From NCBI RefSeq assembly GCF_026341815.1, contig NZ_JAPENX010000001.1, forward strand, positions 6,200,001 through 6,264,000: 64,000 nucleotides of DNA. The letters run 5' to 3'. The stretch is from Streptomyces sp. NBC_00572 (GTDB lineage: Bacteria; Actinomycetota; Actinomycetes; Streptomycetales; Streptomycetaceae). Position numbers and translations under genes: made by a program. Under the pieces are notes generated by a model. That model made no database searches and was not told the origin of the DNA. It worked only from the letters and a program-made list of their open reading frames with translations. Below, in pieces: positions 24,820 through 32,728 of this stretch. Position 1 is the first letter of the stretch. Every line of letters begins with the position of its first letter.

Positions 24820-25343
24820 TGAGCGTGGATCGGTATGCCGCGGCGCCGGCCGTGGTCCGGCTGGAGAGCTACGAGCAGTCCGAGATCTTCGGGGACACCG
24901 TCGATCCGTTCGGGGTGGCCGAGTGGGGTCTGGTCTGGCGGCTCAAGGAGCACCACTTCGGGATCAGGGAGGACGACCGGCTCGTCGCCCACGCGGGGCT
25001 GCTCGTCCTGCCGCTGTCGGCCGGCGGGATCCGGATGGATGTGGCGGGCCTCGGAGGCGTCGCCGTCGCGCCGGACCAGCGGGGCCGCGGGCTGGCCGCT
25101 CGGGTCGTGAGCGGGGCCCTCGAACACGCCCGAACGCTGGGGCCCGAGTTCGCGCTGCTGTTCTGCCGGCCGGACGTGGCCGGTCTCTACGCCCGGCTCG
25201 GCTGGCGGGAGGTGGCCGGCGAGGTGGAGGTGGAGCAGCCCGACGGTCCGGCGGGGATGCCCCTGCGGACGATGTGGTTCCCGCTACGGGAGGGAAGCCG
25301 CTGGCCCGAGGGGCCGGTTCGGCTGCATTCCCGTCCGATGTGA
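24819..25343 (+). CDS. GNAT-family N-acetyltransferase
   Basis: A 174-residue GNAT protein. The acetyl-CoA binding motif is GLGGVAVAPDQRGRGLAARVVSGAL (residues ~67-90), and the C-terminal strand-helix is LLFCRPDVAGLYARLGWREV. GGAGG 11 nt upstream and the TGATG overlap with the HAD gene set the start at 24819 and indicate co-translation. The acceptor substrate is unknown; such proteins modify small molecules, antibiotics or protein N-termini. Confidence 0.8.
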   Translation: MSVDRYAAAPAVVRLESYEQSEIFGDTVDPFGVAEWGLVWRLKEHHFGIREDDRLVAHAGLLVLPLSAGGIRMDVAGLGGVAVAPDQRGRGLAARVVSGALEHARTLGPEFALLFCRPDVAGLYARLGWREVAGEVEVEQPDGPAGMPLRTMWFPLREGSRWPEGPVRLHSRPM

Positions 25344-25429
25344 CGGCAGGTGGGTGACCCACCTCGACTCGCGGCGGTCCCCGGTTCCGTGCAGTGTGGA
25401 TGGAGTCGGAACGCGAAGGAGAGGCCGCC

Positions 25430-25648
25430 ATGGGAGACCACGTTTACCGCGTCACGGAGATCGTCGGATCGTCCTCGGAAGGCGTGGACACCGCCATCCA
25501 GAACGGGATCACTCGCGCCTGCGAAACACTCCGTGCGGTGGATTGGTTCGAGGTCACGGAAGTCCGCGGTCATGTCGAGAACGGCCGGATCGCGCACTAC
25601 CAGGTCGGCATGAAGATCGGCTTCCGGCTGGAAGAGCCGGGCGCCTAG
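25430..25648 (+). CDS. Dodecin family flavoprotein
   Basis: A 72-residue dodecin, which forms dodecamers that store or buffer flavin (and CoA). It matches the family along its length: HVYRVTEIVGSSSEGVDTAI, ACETLRAVDWFEVTEVRGHV and YQVGMKIGFRLE. Trp39 is the residue that stacks on the flavin ring. The ATG at 25430 has AAGGAGAGG 7-8 nt upstream. It stands alone, with a strong terminator after it. Confidence 0.92.
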   Translation: MGDHVYRVTEIVGSSSEGVDTAIQNGITRACETLRAVDWFEVTEVRGHVENGRIAHYQVGMKIGFRLEEPGA

Positions 25649-25679
25649 AGACTTTCCGGCGGACCAACCGCATCGGCCG

Positions 25680-25719
25680 GGACCGGCCCCCGGGCACGCT
25701 CGGTGCCGGGGGCCGGTCC
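25680..25719. terminator. Terminator between dodecin and VWA genes
   Basis: A 14-bp perfect stem (GGACCGGCCCCCGG and complement) with a 12-nt loop lies 31 bp after the dodecin stop and 26 bp before the end of the convergent VWA gene. Confidence 0.85.
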
Positions 25720-25745
25720 GGGGTGCGGGCGCGCGGCAGGTGCTG

Positions 25746-26786
25746 TCAGAGCATGAGCAGCAGCCGCGTGTTCGGTACCAGCTTCCGGTTCACGCTCGTG
25801 CTCTGTACGAAGATCGTGAAGTCGTCGTTGTGGTCCGGCCTGACGCGGGCCTCCACGTCCGGCAGACCGAGCAGGGCCCGGGCCTCGGGCCCCGTGAACA
25901 CCCGGTCCGTCTTCTTCTCCAGGACCGCGATCCGCTTCCGCGCCTGGATCTTCTCCGACTTGCTCAGCTGGTAGAACGCGCCGCCGGTACGGTAGGTGTG
26001 CCCGGATTCGACGACCCAGTCCCGGATGGCCGCGTCACGTGCCACCGGGATCAGCTGGTACCCCGACGGATCCACCGGAGCGAGGCCGGCCGCCTTGACG
26101 GTGTCCGAGTTCACCGTGTCCGCGCCCGTGGAGAACACCGCCCGCGATCCCCGGATGCCCTTGGTGCGGCCCACCATGAACTTCTCGGTGGCCTCCTGGA
26201 TGACCTGCCCGGCCTCCTCCAGGCCCTGGGTGCTGGTGGCGTCCCAGATGGCGACGTTGTCCTTCGGGAAGCCGCTCTGCATGGCCTCGCGCTTGCCCAT
26301 CTGGTCCGGCACGAGGACGGCCAGCGTCCAGTTGTCCTCCTGCGTCTCGATCATCCGGGCCACGGCCCCGACGAGCTCGCGCGCGTTCTTGGTGGGGGCG
26401 TCGGGGCAGCGATGGCTCGCGTTCTCCTGACCGTCGGTGAGCACGAAGGTCAGGAAGCTGTGGTCGCCGTACAGCTGGGCCGTCTGCGCGAGTTCCCGCT
26501 GCGACTTCAGCGCGGCCGCCAGCAGGGCCGTCATGCCGCCGACCCGGTACAGCTGCTTCAGCGACGGCATCCGCAGCACGTCCTTGTCGTAGATGACGCA
26601 CTCCACCTTGTCGGCGAAGACGTACACCGTGACGCGGGTCTCCTGGTCCAGCTCCCTCGACCGGCGGGCGAGATACGCGATCTGCTGGTCGGCGACGTCG
26701 ACGACCTTGCGGCTCAGATGCGACATGGACGAACTGGCATCCAGCACGAGAGCGACGTGATTGATGTAGTTCTGGGTTCCGGACAT
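25746..26786 (-). CDS. VWA-domain protein
   Basis: A 346-residue cytoplasmic protein with a von Willebrand A domain. The MIDAS metal site is intact: VALVLDASSSMSHL (DxSxS), the Thr in VGGMTALLAA, and FVLTDGQENAS. A basic C-terminal part (KSEKIQARKRIAVLEKKTDR) follows. There is no signal or membrane segment. The function is unknown; VWA proteins scaffold complexes and the family is near tellurium/stress proteins in other actinomycetes. The ATG at 26786 has GGGGGAG 5 nt upstream; the longer frame to 26882 looks untranslated. Confidence 0.8.
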   Translation of the reverse strand: MSGTQNYINHVALVLDASSSMSHLSRKVVDVADQQIAYLARRSRELDQETRVTVYVFADKVECVIYDKDVLRMPSLKQLYRVGGMTALLAAALKSQRELAQTAQLYGDHSFLTFVLTDGQENASHRCPDAPTKNARELVGAVARMIETQEDNWTLAVLVPDQMGKREAMQSGFPKDNVAIWDATSTQGLEEAGQVIQEATEKFMVGRTKGIRGSRAVFSTGADTVNSDTVKAAGLAPVDPSGYQLIPVARDAAIRDWVVESGHTYRTGGAFYQLSKSEKIQARKRIAVLEKKTDRVFTGPEARALLGLPDVEARVRPDHNDDFTIFVQSTSVNRKLVPNTRLLLML

Positions 26787-26890
26787 GGCAACTCCCCCTG
26801 TTTTCCGAGCTTTCCGACCCGATGCGCCTACCGTCTCACCCACCACTGACAATCGAACTCTTGTCGGTTCGGTGCGCTTCACTGTCCGTC

Positions 26891-27727
26891 ATGGAGCTCA
26901 CGCAGATGACCATCAACGACCTGCTGGACCGGATCGGGCCGGGCGACGGCTACGTGTACCTGCCCGGCGACGTGCCCCCGCGGGAGCTGGCCAACCTGCT
27001 CGACGGCAGGTACGGCGCCCCACGCACTCTGGTCCTGGACGGCTTCACCGATCCGACCGCCGACGAGTCCAGGGGTGCTGCTCTCCTCGCCCCCTTCGAG
27101 GGCCGTGTCGTGATGATGCGGGCGTGGGCGTACGGGGATCAGTGGGTCGGCACGGGCGCGGTGCGGGACTCCGAGGGGACCGAGCGGCCGGTACTGGTGG
27201 TCGCTCGCAGGGCGGTGCCGGAACCCTTGCCGGTCGCGCCGGCCCCGGGCTCGGGTGAGGGCCCGGGTGACTGCTCGGGTGAGGGCTTCGACTGGAACGA
27301 GCGGCTCGAACGGGTCACCGGCTGGACGGGGCCCGCCCGGCGGCCGGACGTGGACTGGGCTGATGTGGAGGCGCGCCTGGGCGGCGCGCTGCCGGGCGAC
27401 TACAAGCGCATGGTCGAGACCTTCGGCGAGGGCGCGTTCGACGGATTCCTCGGCCTGAACCAGGAGCCGTGGACCGATCTCAGGAAGGAGGGTCTGCTGA
27501 TCTGGGCGGGAACGGAGCACGAAGACCTGTACTGCTGGAGGGTCGACGGTGACGACCCCGACCGGTGGCCCGTCGTGGTCCGGTCCTTCGACGGCGGGGA
27601 CGTCCCCTTCGGCTGCGGGGCCGCGGAGTTCGTCTGCCGCGTCCTCACCGACACGCGGCACCCGTTCACGATGGCCCGCTATTTCGACACGCACTGGTTC
27701 ATGAGCTACCGGGAACCGGTCGACTAA
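26891..27727 (+). CDS. SMI1/KNR4 (SUKH) domain protein
   Basis: A 278-residue protein. The N-terminal ~110 residues are an unassigned domain (LDRIGPGDGYVYLPGDVPPRE). A Gly/Ser/Pro linker leads to a C-terminal SUKH domain: DWADVEARLGGALPGDYKRMVETFGEG, FDGFLGLNQEP and EFVCRVLTDTRHPFTMARYF. SUKH proteins are often immunity proteins against polymorphic toxins, but no toxin gene is adjacent, so this may be a free-standing regulatory copy. The ATG at 26891 lies 104 bp from the divergent VWA gene. Confidence 0.7.
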   Translation: MELTQMTINDLLDRIGPGDGYVYLPGDVPPRELANLLDGRYGAPRTLVLDGFTDPTADESRGAALLAPFEGRVVMMRAWAYGDQWVGTGAVRDSEGTERPVLVVARRAVPEPLPVAPAPGSGEGPGDCSGEGFDWNERLERVTGWTGPARRPDVDWADVEARLGGALPGDYKRMVETFGEGAFDGFLGLNQEPWTDLRKEGLLIWAGTEHEDLYCWRVDGDDPDRWPVVVRSFDGGDVPFGCGAAEFVCRVLTDTRHPFTMARYFDTHWFMSYREPVD

Positions 27728-27732
27728 AAGTG

Positions 27733-27758
27733 ACCGACGGGTAGTTACCGTCGGTAAC
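27733..27758. terminator. Overlapping dyads after the SUKH gene
   Basis: ACCGACGG (27733-27740) pairs with CCGTCGGT (27748-27755) over a 7-nt loop; a second dyad, GTTACC (27744-27749) and GGTAAC (27753-27758), overlaps it. The position 6 bp after the SUKH stop suits a terminator, but the two competing dyads could also be an operator for the following gene. Confidence 0.45.
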
Positions 27759-27788
27759 GGAACAGATGGTGCGTCCACGGCGCGGAAC

Positions 27789-27832
27789 GGGATGGTCAAG
27801 GACTTGACCATCCCGTTGGTCCAGACCAGAAT
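27789..27832 (+). promoter_or_regulatory. Promoter with palindrome and dre-like site
   Basis: A -35 TTGACC (27804-27809) and a -10 CAGAAT (27827-27832) are spaced by 17 bp. A perfect palindrome with 12-bp arms (GGGATGGTCAAG, 27789-27800, and its complement, 27803-27814) covers the -35. GTTGGTCCAGACCAGA (27815-27830) fills the spacer and -10 and differs by one base in the TGGTCTAGACCA core of the DasR-responsive element. A GntR-type repressor, DasR or a relative, probably acts here. Confidence 0.6.
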
Positions 27833-27934
27833 CCAGGCCACATACCCGCGCGAACACCCCGTTCGGTCCCCCCATGTCGGGTCAGCCCCCCCCATGCCGC
27901 ACGACCCTGTGCTGAACCGCAGAAGGTGACCTAC

Positions 27935-29185
27935 GTGAAGAACCGCCATCTCGCCTGCCCCCTGGCAGCCGCCACCGCGCTCGCCCTCGCCGGCTGCGGG
28001 ATGCTGCCGGGCGGGGGCGGCGGGACGAAGACCGTCAATATCTGGCTCATGCGGGACAGCGCCAGCGAGGACTTCCTCACCCGCTTCACCGAGGCGTACG
28101 AGGAGGAGCACGACGGCGTCGAACTCCAGATCACCATCCAGGACTGGACGGGCATCGGGAAGAAGGTCACCGAGGCGATCCAGGGCTCCGGCGGACCGGA
28201 CGTCATCGAGGTCGGCAACACCCAGGTCGCCCAGTACGCCGACACCGAGAAGCTGTTCGACCTCACCCTGGAGTCGGTCCGCGACCTCGGCAGCGAGGAC
28301 TGGCTGCCCGGTCTCGCCGAGCCCGGCAGCATCGGCGGAGCCCAGTACGGCATCCCCTGGTACGCGGCCAACCGCATCGTCATCTACAACAAGGACCTGT
28401 TCGCCGACGCAGGCATCGACAAGCCCCCGGCCACCCGCGCCGAGTGGCTCGCCGACACCGAGAAGCTCAACAGCAAGGGCTCACAGGGCATCTACCTGGC
28501 CGGACAGGACTGGTACACCCTCGCCGGCTTCATCTGGGACGAGGGCGGTGAACTCGCCACCGACAGGGGCGGAGAGTGGACCGGCGCGCTGCACAGCCCG
28601 GCCGCCCAGCGCGGCATGGCCTACTACAAGGAGCTCCAGTCCCTCGGCTCGGGACCGAAGGACGCCGACGAGCAGAACCCGCCGCAGGCCGAGGTCTTCG
28701 CCAAGGGCGACGTGGCCCAGCTCGTCGCCGTGCCCAACACCATCGCCACCATCCTCAAGGCCAACCCGGGACTCAAGGACAAGCTCGGCTACTTCCCGGT
28801 ACCCGGTTCGAAGCCGGGTCAGCCCTGCGCCGTGTTCACGGGTGGTTCCGACCTCATCATCCCGGAGAACGCACCCCAGCGCGGGGCCGCCCTGGAGGTC
28901 GTCAAGGAGCTCGCCGGCGAGAAGTGGCAGTCCGAACTCGCCCGCGCCATGGGCTACGTGCCCAACAAGAAGGGCCTCGCCTCCGTCGTCGCCGGCCAGG
29001 AGGCCACCGCCGTCATGGCCAAGGGCGCCGTGCGCGGCCGGGCCACCCCGAACTCCCCCCAATGGGCCGACGTGGAGGGCGACAACCCCATCAAGCCCTA
29101 CATGACCGCCGTCCTCCGGGGCGAGGACCCCTTGAAGGCCGCCAAGAAGGCCTCGGCCGCGATCACGGACACCCTCGCCGAATAG
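27935..29185 (+). CDS. ABC-transporter sugar-binding lipoprotein (orphan)
   Basis: A 416-residue extracytoplasmic solute-binding protein of the carbohydrate (MalE/DasA-like) type. The lipobox is LALAGCG near residue 22. Family features are VNIWLMRDSASEDFLTRFTEAYE, GGPDVIEVGNTQVAQYADT, GIPWYAANRIVIYNKDLF and the C-terminal RGEDPLKAAKKASAAI. The GTG at 27935 is preferred to the GTG at 27926 because AAGG then lies at good spacing. No permease or ATPase gene is adjacent, so it must share a transporter encoded elsewhere or act as a sensor. The dre-like promoter suggests an amino-sugar such as GlcNAc or chitobiose; this is inference. Confidence 0.85.
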   Translation: MKNRHLACPLAAATALALAGCGMLPGGGGGTKTVNIWLMRDSASEDFLTRFTEAYEEEHDGVELQITIQDWTGIGKKVTEAIQGSGGPDVIEVGNTQVAQYADTEKLFDLTLESVRDLGSEDWLPGLAEPGSIGGAQYGIPWYAANRIVIYNKDLFADAGIDKPPATRAEWLADTEKLNSKGSQGIYLAGQDWYTLAGFIWDEGGELATDRGGEWTGALHSPAAQRGMAYYKELQSLGSGPKDADEQNPPQAEVFAKGDVAQLVAVPNTIATILKANPGLKDKLGYFPVPGSKPGQPCAVFTGGSDLIIPENAPQRGAALEVVKELAGEKWQSELARAMGYVPNKKGLASVVAGQEATAVMAKGAVRGRATPNSPQWADVEGDNPIKPYMTAVLRGEDPLKAAKKASAAITDTLAE

Positions 29186-29258
29186 CATTCAGCGCCTCCA
29201 CACCCGCGAGCCCCCGGACGGTCATGTCGAATCCAGCCGGTCACGGAAGAAGTAAGGA

Positions 29259-29285
29259 GCCGGGCCGCCGCTCACACGGCCCGGC
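29259..29285. terminator. Terminator after the solute-binding protein gene
   Basis: Perfect 9-bp arms GCCGGGCCG and complement with a 9-nt loop lie 73 bp after the stop and 38 bp before the next gene. Confidence 0.6.
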
Positions 29286-29323
29286 GCCGCCCCTTCCCCT
29301 TCCGTACGCCGGAGGAGCCCGAC

Positions 29324-30214
29324 ATGGCCGCACCGACCCCCACGCTCGCCGTCCCCGGGCAGCCGCTCGCCACCCCCGGGCAGCCGCTCGCCGTTCCCGC
29401 CCAGCCCCAGGCCCCCGCCGCGCCGCCGGTGCCCCGGGCCCTCGTCGAGCCGCCCACGCCGCAGGCCCCCGCCGAGGAGCCCACACCCCGGTACCTCGTC
29501 GGACTCGCCCGCGACCAGGAGGATGTCCGCGCCGCCCAGCGGCTGCGCCACCAGGTCTTCGCCGGTGAACTCGGCGCCCGGCTCGACGGCCCCGAGCCCG
29601 GCCTCGACACCGACGCCTTCGACGCGTACTGCGACCACCTCCTCGTACGGGAGGAGACCACCGGCGAGATCGTCGGCACCTACCGCATCCTGCCGCCCGA
29701 CCGGGCCGCCGTCGCCGGGCGCCTCTACTCCGAGAGCGAGTTCGACCTCACCCGGCTCGCCCCGATCCGCCACGACCTGGTCGAGGTCGGCCGCTCCTGC
29801 GTCCACCCCGCCCACCGCAACGGCGCCGTCATCGCCCTCATCTGGGCCGGGCTCGCCCGCTACATGACGAGCACCGGGCACAACTGGCTCGCCGGCTGCT
29901 GCTCCCTCCCGCTCGCCGACGGCGGCACCCTCGCCGCCGCCACCTGGGACACGGTCAAGACCAAGCACCTCGCCCCGGAGGAGTACTGGGTCACCCCGCA
30001 CAAGCTCTGGAGCCCCGAGGGCATCACCCGCCCCGAGGGCCGCACCGAGCTGCCGCCGCTGCTCCGCGGCTACCTCCGGCTCGGCGCCTGGGTCTGCGGC
30101 GCCCCCGCGCACGACCCCGACTTCGGTGTCGCCGACCTCTACGTCCTGCTCTCGCTGCGCCGGACCAATCCCCGCTACCTCAACCACTTCCTCTCGCTCG
30201 CCCCGACCGGGTGA
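29324..30214 (+). CDS. olsB: OlsB-like N-acyltransferase (ornithine lipid, GNAT fold)
   Basis: A 296-residue acyltransferase predicted to make lyso-ornithine lipid from ornithine and acyl-ACP. The first ~55 residues are a low-complexity Pro/Ala leader. The catalytic domain shows AAQRLRHQVFAGELGARLD, EIVGTYRILPPDRAA, VEVGRSCVHPAHRNGAVIALIW and YMTSTGHNWLAGCCSLPLAD, the marks of the hemolysin-like GNAT/OlsB group. GGAGGAG 5 nt before ATG 29324 supports the start. Its TGA overlaps the next GTG (GTGA at 30211), so the two acyltransferases form one operon like olsBA. Confidence 0.8.
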   Translation: MAAPTPTLAVPGQPLATPGQPLAVPAQPQAPAAPPVPRALVEPPTPQAPAEEPTPRYLVGLARDQEDVRAAQRLRHQVFAGELGARLDGPEPGLDTDAFDAYCDHLLVREETTGEIVGTYRILPPDRAAVAGRLYSESEFDLTRLAPIRHDLVEVGRSCVHPAHRNGAVIALIWAGLARYMTSTGHNWLAGCCSLPLADGGTLAAATWDTVKTKHLAPEEYWVTPHKLWSPEGITRPEGRTELPPLLRGYLRLGAWVCGAPAHDPDFGVADLYVLLSLRRTNPRYLNHFLSLAPTG

Positions 30215-31119
30215 ACGGGACCACGGCCCCCTCGCCGTGGCTCCCCACGGCGCCCTGCACCCCGGGCCACTGCGCCACCCACCCCGAGTCCGCCCGGCGT
30301 CGGCGCGGCGCCGAAGCGGACCGGGCCGGGGCCGTCCGGGCCGTGGTCCGGCTGGTCGCCGGACTCGGCACCGTCCTCCTCGGCCTCCTGCTCGCCCCCG
30401 CCACCGGCCTCCTCCCGGCCGCAACCCGACTCGCCCTCGTCCGCACCTGGATGCGGGCGGTGGTCCGCGCCTTCGGCGTCCACGTCCGGTACGAGGGAGC
30501 GGCCGCCCCGGCCGACGGCCCGCTCCTCGTCGTCGCCAACCACGTCTCCTGGCTCGACATACCGCTGATCGCGGCCGCCCTGCCCGGCCGGATGGTCGCC
30601 AAGTCGGAGGTGCGCCGCTGGCCCGTCCTCGGCACGCTCGCCGCCCTCGGCGGCACTCTCTTCATCGACCGGGACGGCCTGAGGGCCTTGCCCGGCACGG
30701 TGCGGACGATGGCGGGGGTGCTCGCGGGCGGCGGCCGGGTGGTCGTCTTCCCCGAGGGCTCGACCTGGTGTGGGCGGGAACGCGGCCGGTTCCGCCCGGC
30801 CGCGTTCCAGGCCGCCCTCGACGCCGGCTGCGCCGTGCAGCCGGTACGGATCGACTACCGGCCCACGGACGCCGCCGCGTACGTCGGGGACGATCCGCTC
30901 GGCTCATCCCTGTGGCGGGTCGTCTCCACCCGTCGGCTCACCGCCGTCGTCCGACTCCGGGAGCCCCTTCCCGGCGCCCTGTACCCGGACCGCCGGGCCC
31001 TGGCTGCCGCCGCTCAGCGGGCCGTCGCGAGGGACAGCGCGAACCTGCCCTCGCTGTCGGTCCACCAGCGGTCCAGGTCGAGCTCCGCCTCCGCGAGCTC
31101 GGCCCGGACGCCCGCCTGA
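30211..31119 (+). CDS. PlsC-family acyltransferase (OlsA-like)
   Basis: A 302-residue lysophospholipid-type O-acyltransferase, expected to add the second acyl chain to lyso-ornithine lipid or lysophosphatidate. It has a membrane segment (VVRLVAGLGTVLLGLLLAP), the catalytic H-x4-D in VANHVSWLDIP, and the later motifs GTLFIDRDG and VVVFPEGSTW. It is coupled to the OlsB-like gene by GTGA. The last 35 codons (after AAAQRAVARD) run antisense through the end of the convergent egtD, a 106-bp overlap; this Ser-rich tail is probably not conserved in the family. Confidence 0.85.
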   Translation: MNGTTAPSPWLPTAPCTPGHCATHPESARRRRGAEADRAGAVRAVVRLVAGLGTVLLGLLLAPATGLLPAATRLALVRTWMRAVVRAFGVHVRYEGAAAPADGPLLVVANHVSWLDIPLIAAALPGRMVAKSEVRRWPVLGTLAALGGTLFIDRDGLRALPGTVRTMAGVLAGGGRVVVFPEGSTWCGRERGRFRPAAFQAALDAGCAVQPVRIDYRPTDAAAYVGDDPLGSSLWRVVSTRRLTAVVRLREPLPGALYPDRRALAAAAQRAVARDSANLPSLSVHQRSRSSSASASSARTPA

Positions 31120-31979
31120 CGGAACTTCGCGGACACCTCCGTCCGCATCTCCTCGCCCGCCGCGAAGGGCACCACGAGATCCAGCTCCGGGATCTTCACG
31201 GTCAGCGCGCGGCGGGCCCGCAGCCGCATCTCGATCCACTCCCGCTCGCGGTCCCACACCGCCACGTGGTCGAAGGCGTCCGGGTCGAAGTCCGCGCCCA
31301 GCTCCCGGTCGATCACCGCGAGCACGTTCTTGTTGAAGGCGGTCGTCACCCCGGCCGAGTCGTCGTAGGCGGCCACGAGCGTCGCCTCGTCCTTCACCAG
31401 GTCCGTGCCGAGCAGCAGCGCGTCGCCCGGCGTGAGCATCGCCCGTACGGAGCTGAGGAAGGTCCGCCGCTCGTCGGGCAGCAGATTGCCGATGGTGCCG
31501 CCGAGGAAGGCCACCAGACGCGGCCCCGGCGTCCCGGGCAGCGCGAGCCCCCGGGTGAAGTCGGCCACGAGCGCGTGCACGTGCAGACCGGGGCGCTCGG
31601 CCAGCAGCGACTCGGCCGCCCCGGTCAGCGCGGACTCGCTCACGTCGACAGGCACATAGGCGTCCAGACCGGGCAGCAGCGCGTCGATCAGGAACCGGGT
31701 CTTCTCGGAGGAACCGGAGCCCAGCTCCACCAGGGTCCTGGCCCCGGTGGCGGCGGCGATCTCCGGCGCCCGCTTCTTCAGGATCTCCCGCTCGGCGCGC
31801 GTCGGGTAGTACTCGGGCAGCCGGGTGATCTCCTCGAACAGCTCGCTGCCCCGGGCGTCGTAGAACCACTTCGGGGGCAGCTCCTTGGGGGAGCGGTTGA
31901 GCCCGTGGAGGACGTCGGCGCGCAGATCGGCGCCGGCGGCGTCCGGGGCGAGGGTACGGGTCAGCTGGAACGGGCTCAC
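31014..31979 (-). CDS. egtD: L-histidine N-alpha-methyltransferase EgtD
   Basis: A 321-residue SAM-dependent enzyme that trimethylates histidine to hercynine, the first step in ergothioneine synthesis. Family features are PPKWFYDARGSELFEEITRLPEYYPTR (substrate-binding Tyr residues), the SAM motif LVELGSGSSEKTRFLIDAL, VPVDVSESAL, LVAFLGGTIGNLLPDER and DLVKDEATLVAAYDDSAGVT. It begins with GTG overlapping the egtC stop and is last in egtABCD. Its 3' end overlaps the convergent acyltransferase gene by 106 bp. Confidence 0.95.
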   Translation of the reverse strand: MSPFQLTRTLAPDAAGADLRADVLHGLNRSPKELPPKWFYDARGSELFEEITRLPEYYPTRAEREILKKRAPEIAAATGARTLVELGSGSSEKTRFLIDALLPGLDAYVPVDVSESALTGAAESLLAERPGLHVHALVADFTRGLALPGTPGPRLVAFLGGTIGNLLPDERRTFLSSVRAMLTPGDALLLGTDLVKDEATLVAAYDDSAGVTTAFNKNVLAVIDRELGADFDPDAFDHVAVWDREREWIEMRLRARRALTVKIPELDLVVPFAAGEEMRTEVSAKFRQAGVRAELAEAELDLDRWWTDSEGRFALSLATAR

Positions 31980-32728
31980 GCGGAGGGCTCCTTGAGCGGG
32001 GTGAGGGTGACGTCGGCGCGGGTGGCGGTCACGAGCGTGCGCTCGGGGACCTCCTGCCAGCGCGGATCGTCGTCGTACGGTTCGGAGGCCACGACCACCC
32101 GGTCGGGGCCCGTCAGGTACCAGAGGCTGTTCTCCCAGGCGGTCGCGGCGATCAGCGCCCCGTCGGTGAGCAGCAGGTTGAGGCCGGAGCCGGGGGCCGC
32201 CTCGGCGGCCTCCCGCACCGTGTCGGCGAGGGCGGGGCCCGGCGCGTCACCGGCCCGCAGCCGGTGCAGGACGAGCGCCCAGAGCAGCGCCGAGTCGGTA
32301 CGGGCCTCAAGGCCGAGCAGCTCGCCGGCCGGGAGGGTCGCGGCGAGCGGCGTGAGCGAGCCCGGCCAGCCCCTGACGGCGCCGTTGTGGCTGAACAGCC
32401 AGGGCCCGGCGGCGAACGGCGCGGCCGCGGCCTCCCCGTCCGCGCCCGGCAGCGTCGCCCCCCGGACCGCCGCGAGCAGCGCCCCGGAGCGCACCACCCG
32501 CGCGAGGTCCGCGAAGGAGAGGTCGCCCCAGATGGGGCCGGAGCGCCGGTAGCGGGCCGGCACCGGATCGCCCTCGGCGTACCACCCCACCCCGAAGCCG
32601 TCGGCGTTCACCACACCGCTGGTCTGTGTACGGGGCTCCCAGGACTGGCGCAGCAGAGCGTGCTCCGGCCGGACGATCAGCTCTCCGAGGGCCACCGGTT
32701 CGCCCACGTAGGCGATATGACGGCACAT
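31976..32728 (-). CDS. egtC: Ergothioneine biosynthesis glutamine amidohydrolase EgtC
   Basis: A 250-residue Ntn-type (class II) amidohydrolase that removes glutamate from the gamma-glutamyl hercynylcysteine sulfoxide intermediate. The N-terminal nucleophile is Cys2 in MCRHIAYVGEPVAL; other motifs are NADGFGVGWYAEGDP, PWLFSHNGAVRGWP and EARTDSALLWAL. The ATG overlaps the egtB TGA as TGATG, so the start is secure, and its own TGA overlaps the egtD GTG. Confidence 0.95.
   Translation of the reverse strand: MCRHIAYVGEPVALGELIVRPEHALLRQSWEPRTQTSGVVNADGFGVGWYAEGDPVPARYRRSGPIWGDLSFADLARVVRSGALLAAVRGATLPGADGEAAAAPFAAGPWLFSHNGAVRGWPGSLTPLAATLPAGELLGLEARTDSALLWALVLHRLRAGDAPGPALADTVREAAEAAPGSGLNLLLTDGALIAATAWENSLWYLTGPDRVVVASEPYDDDPRWQEVPERTLVTATRADVTLTPLKEPSA

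Noticed and set aside
25746..27727. VWA plus SUKH as a toxin-immunity or defence island
   Set aside because: No toxin, nuclease or helicase gene is present, and the two genes are divergent single genes, so a system call is unsupported.
30211..31119. Frameshift or pseudogene in the PlsC-like gene because it overlaps egtD
   Set aside because: All acyltransferase motifs are intact and complete before the overlap; only a non-catalytic tail is affected.
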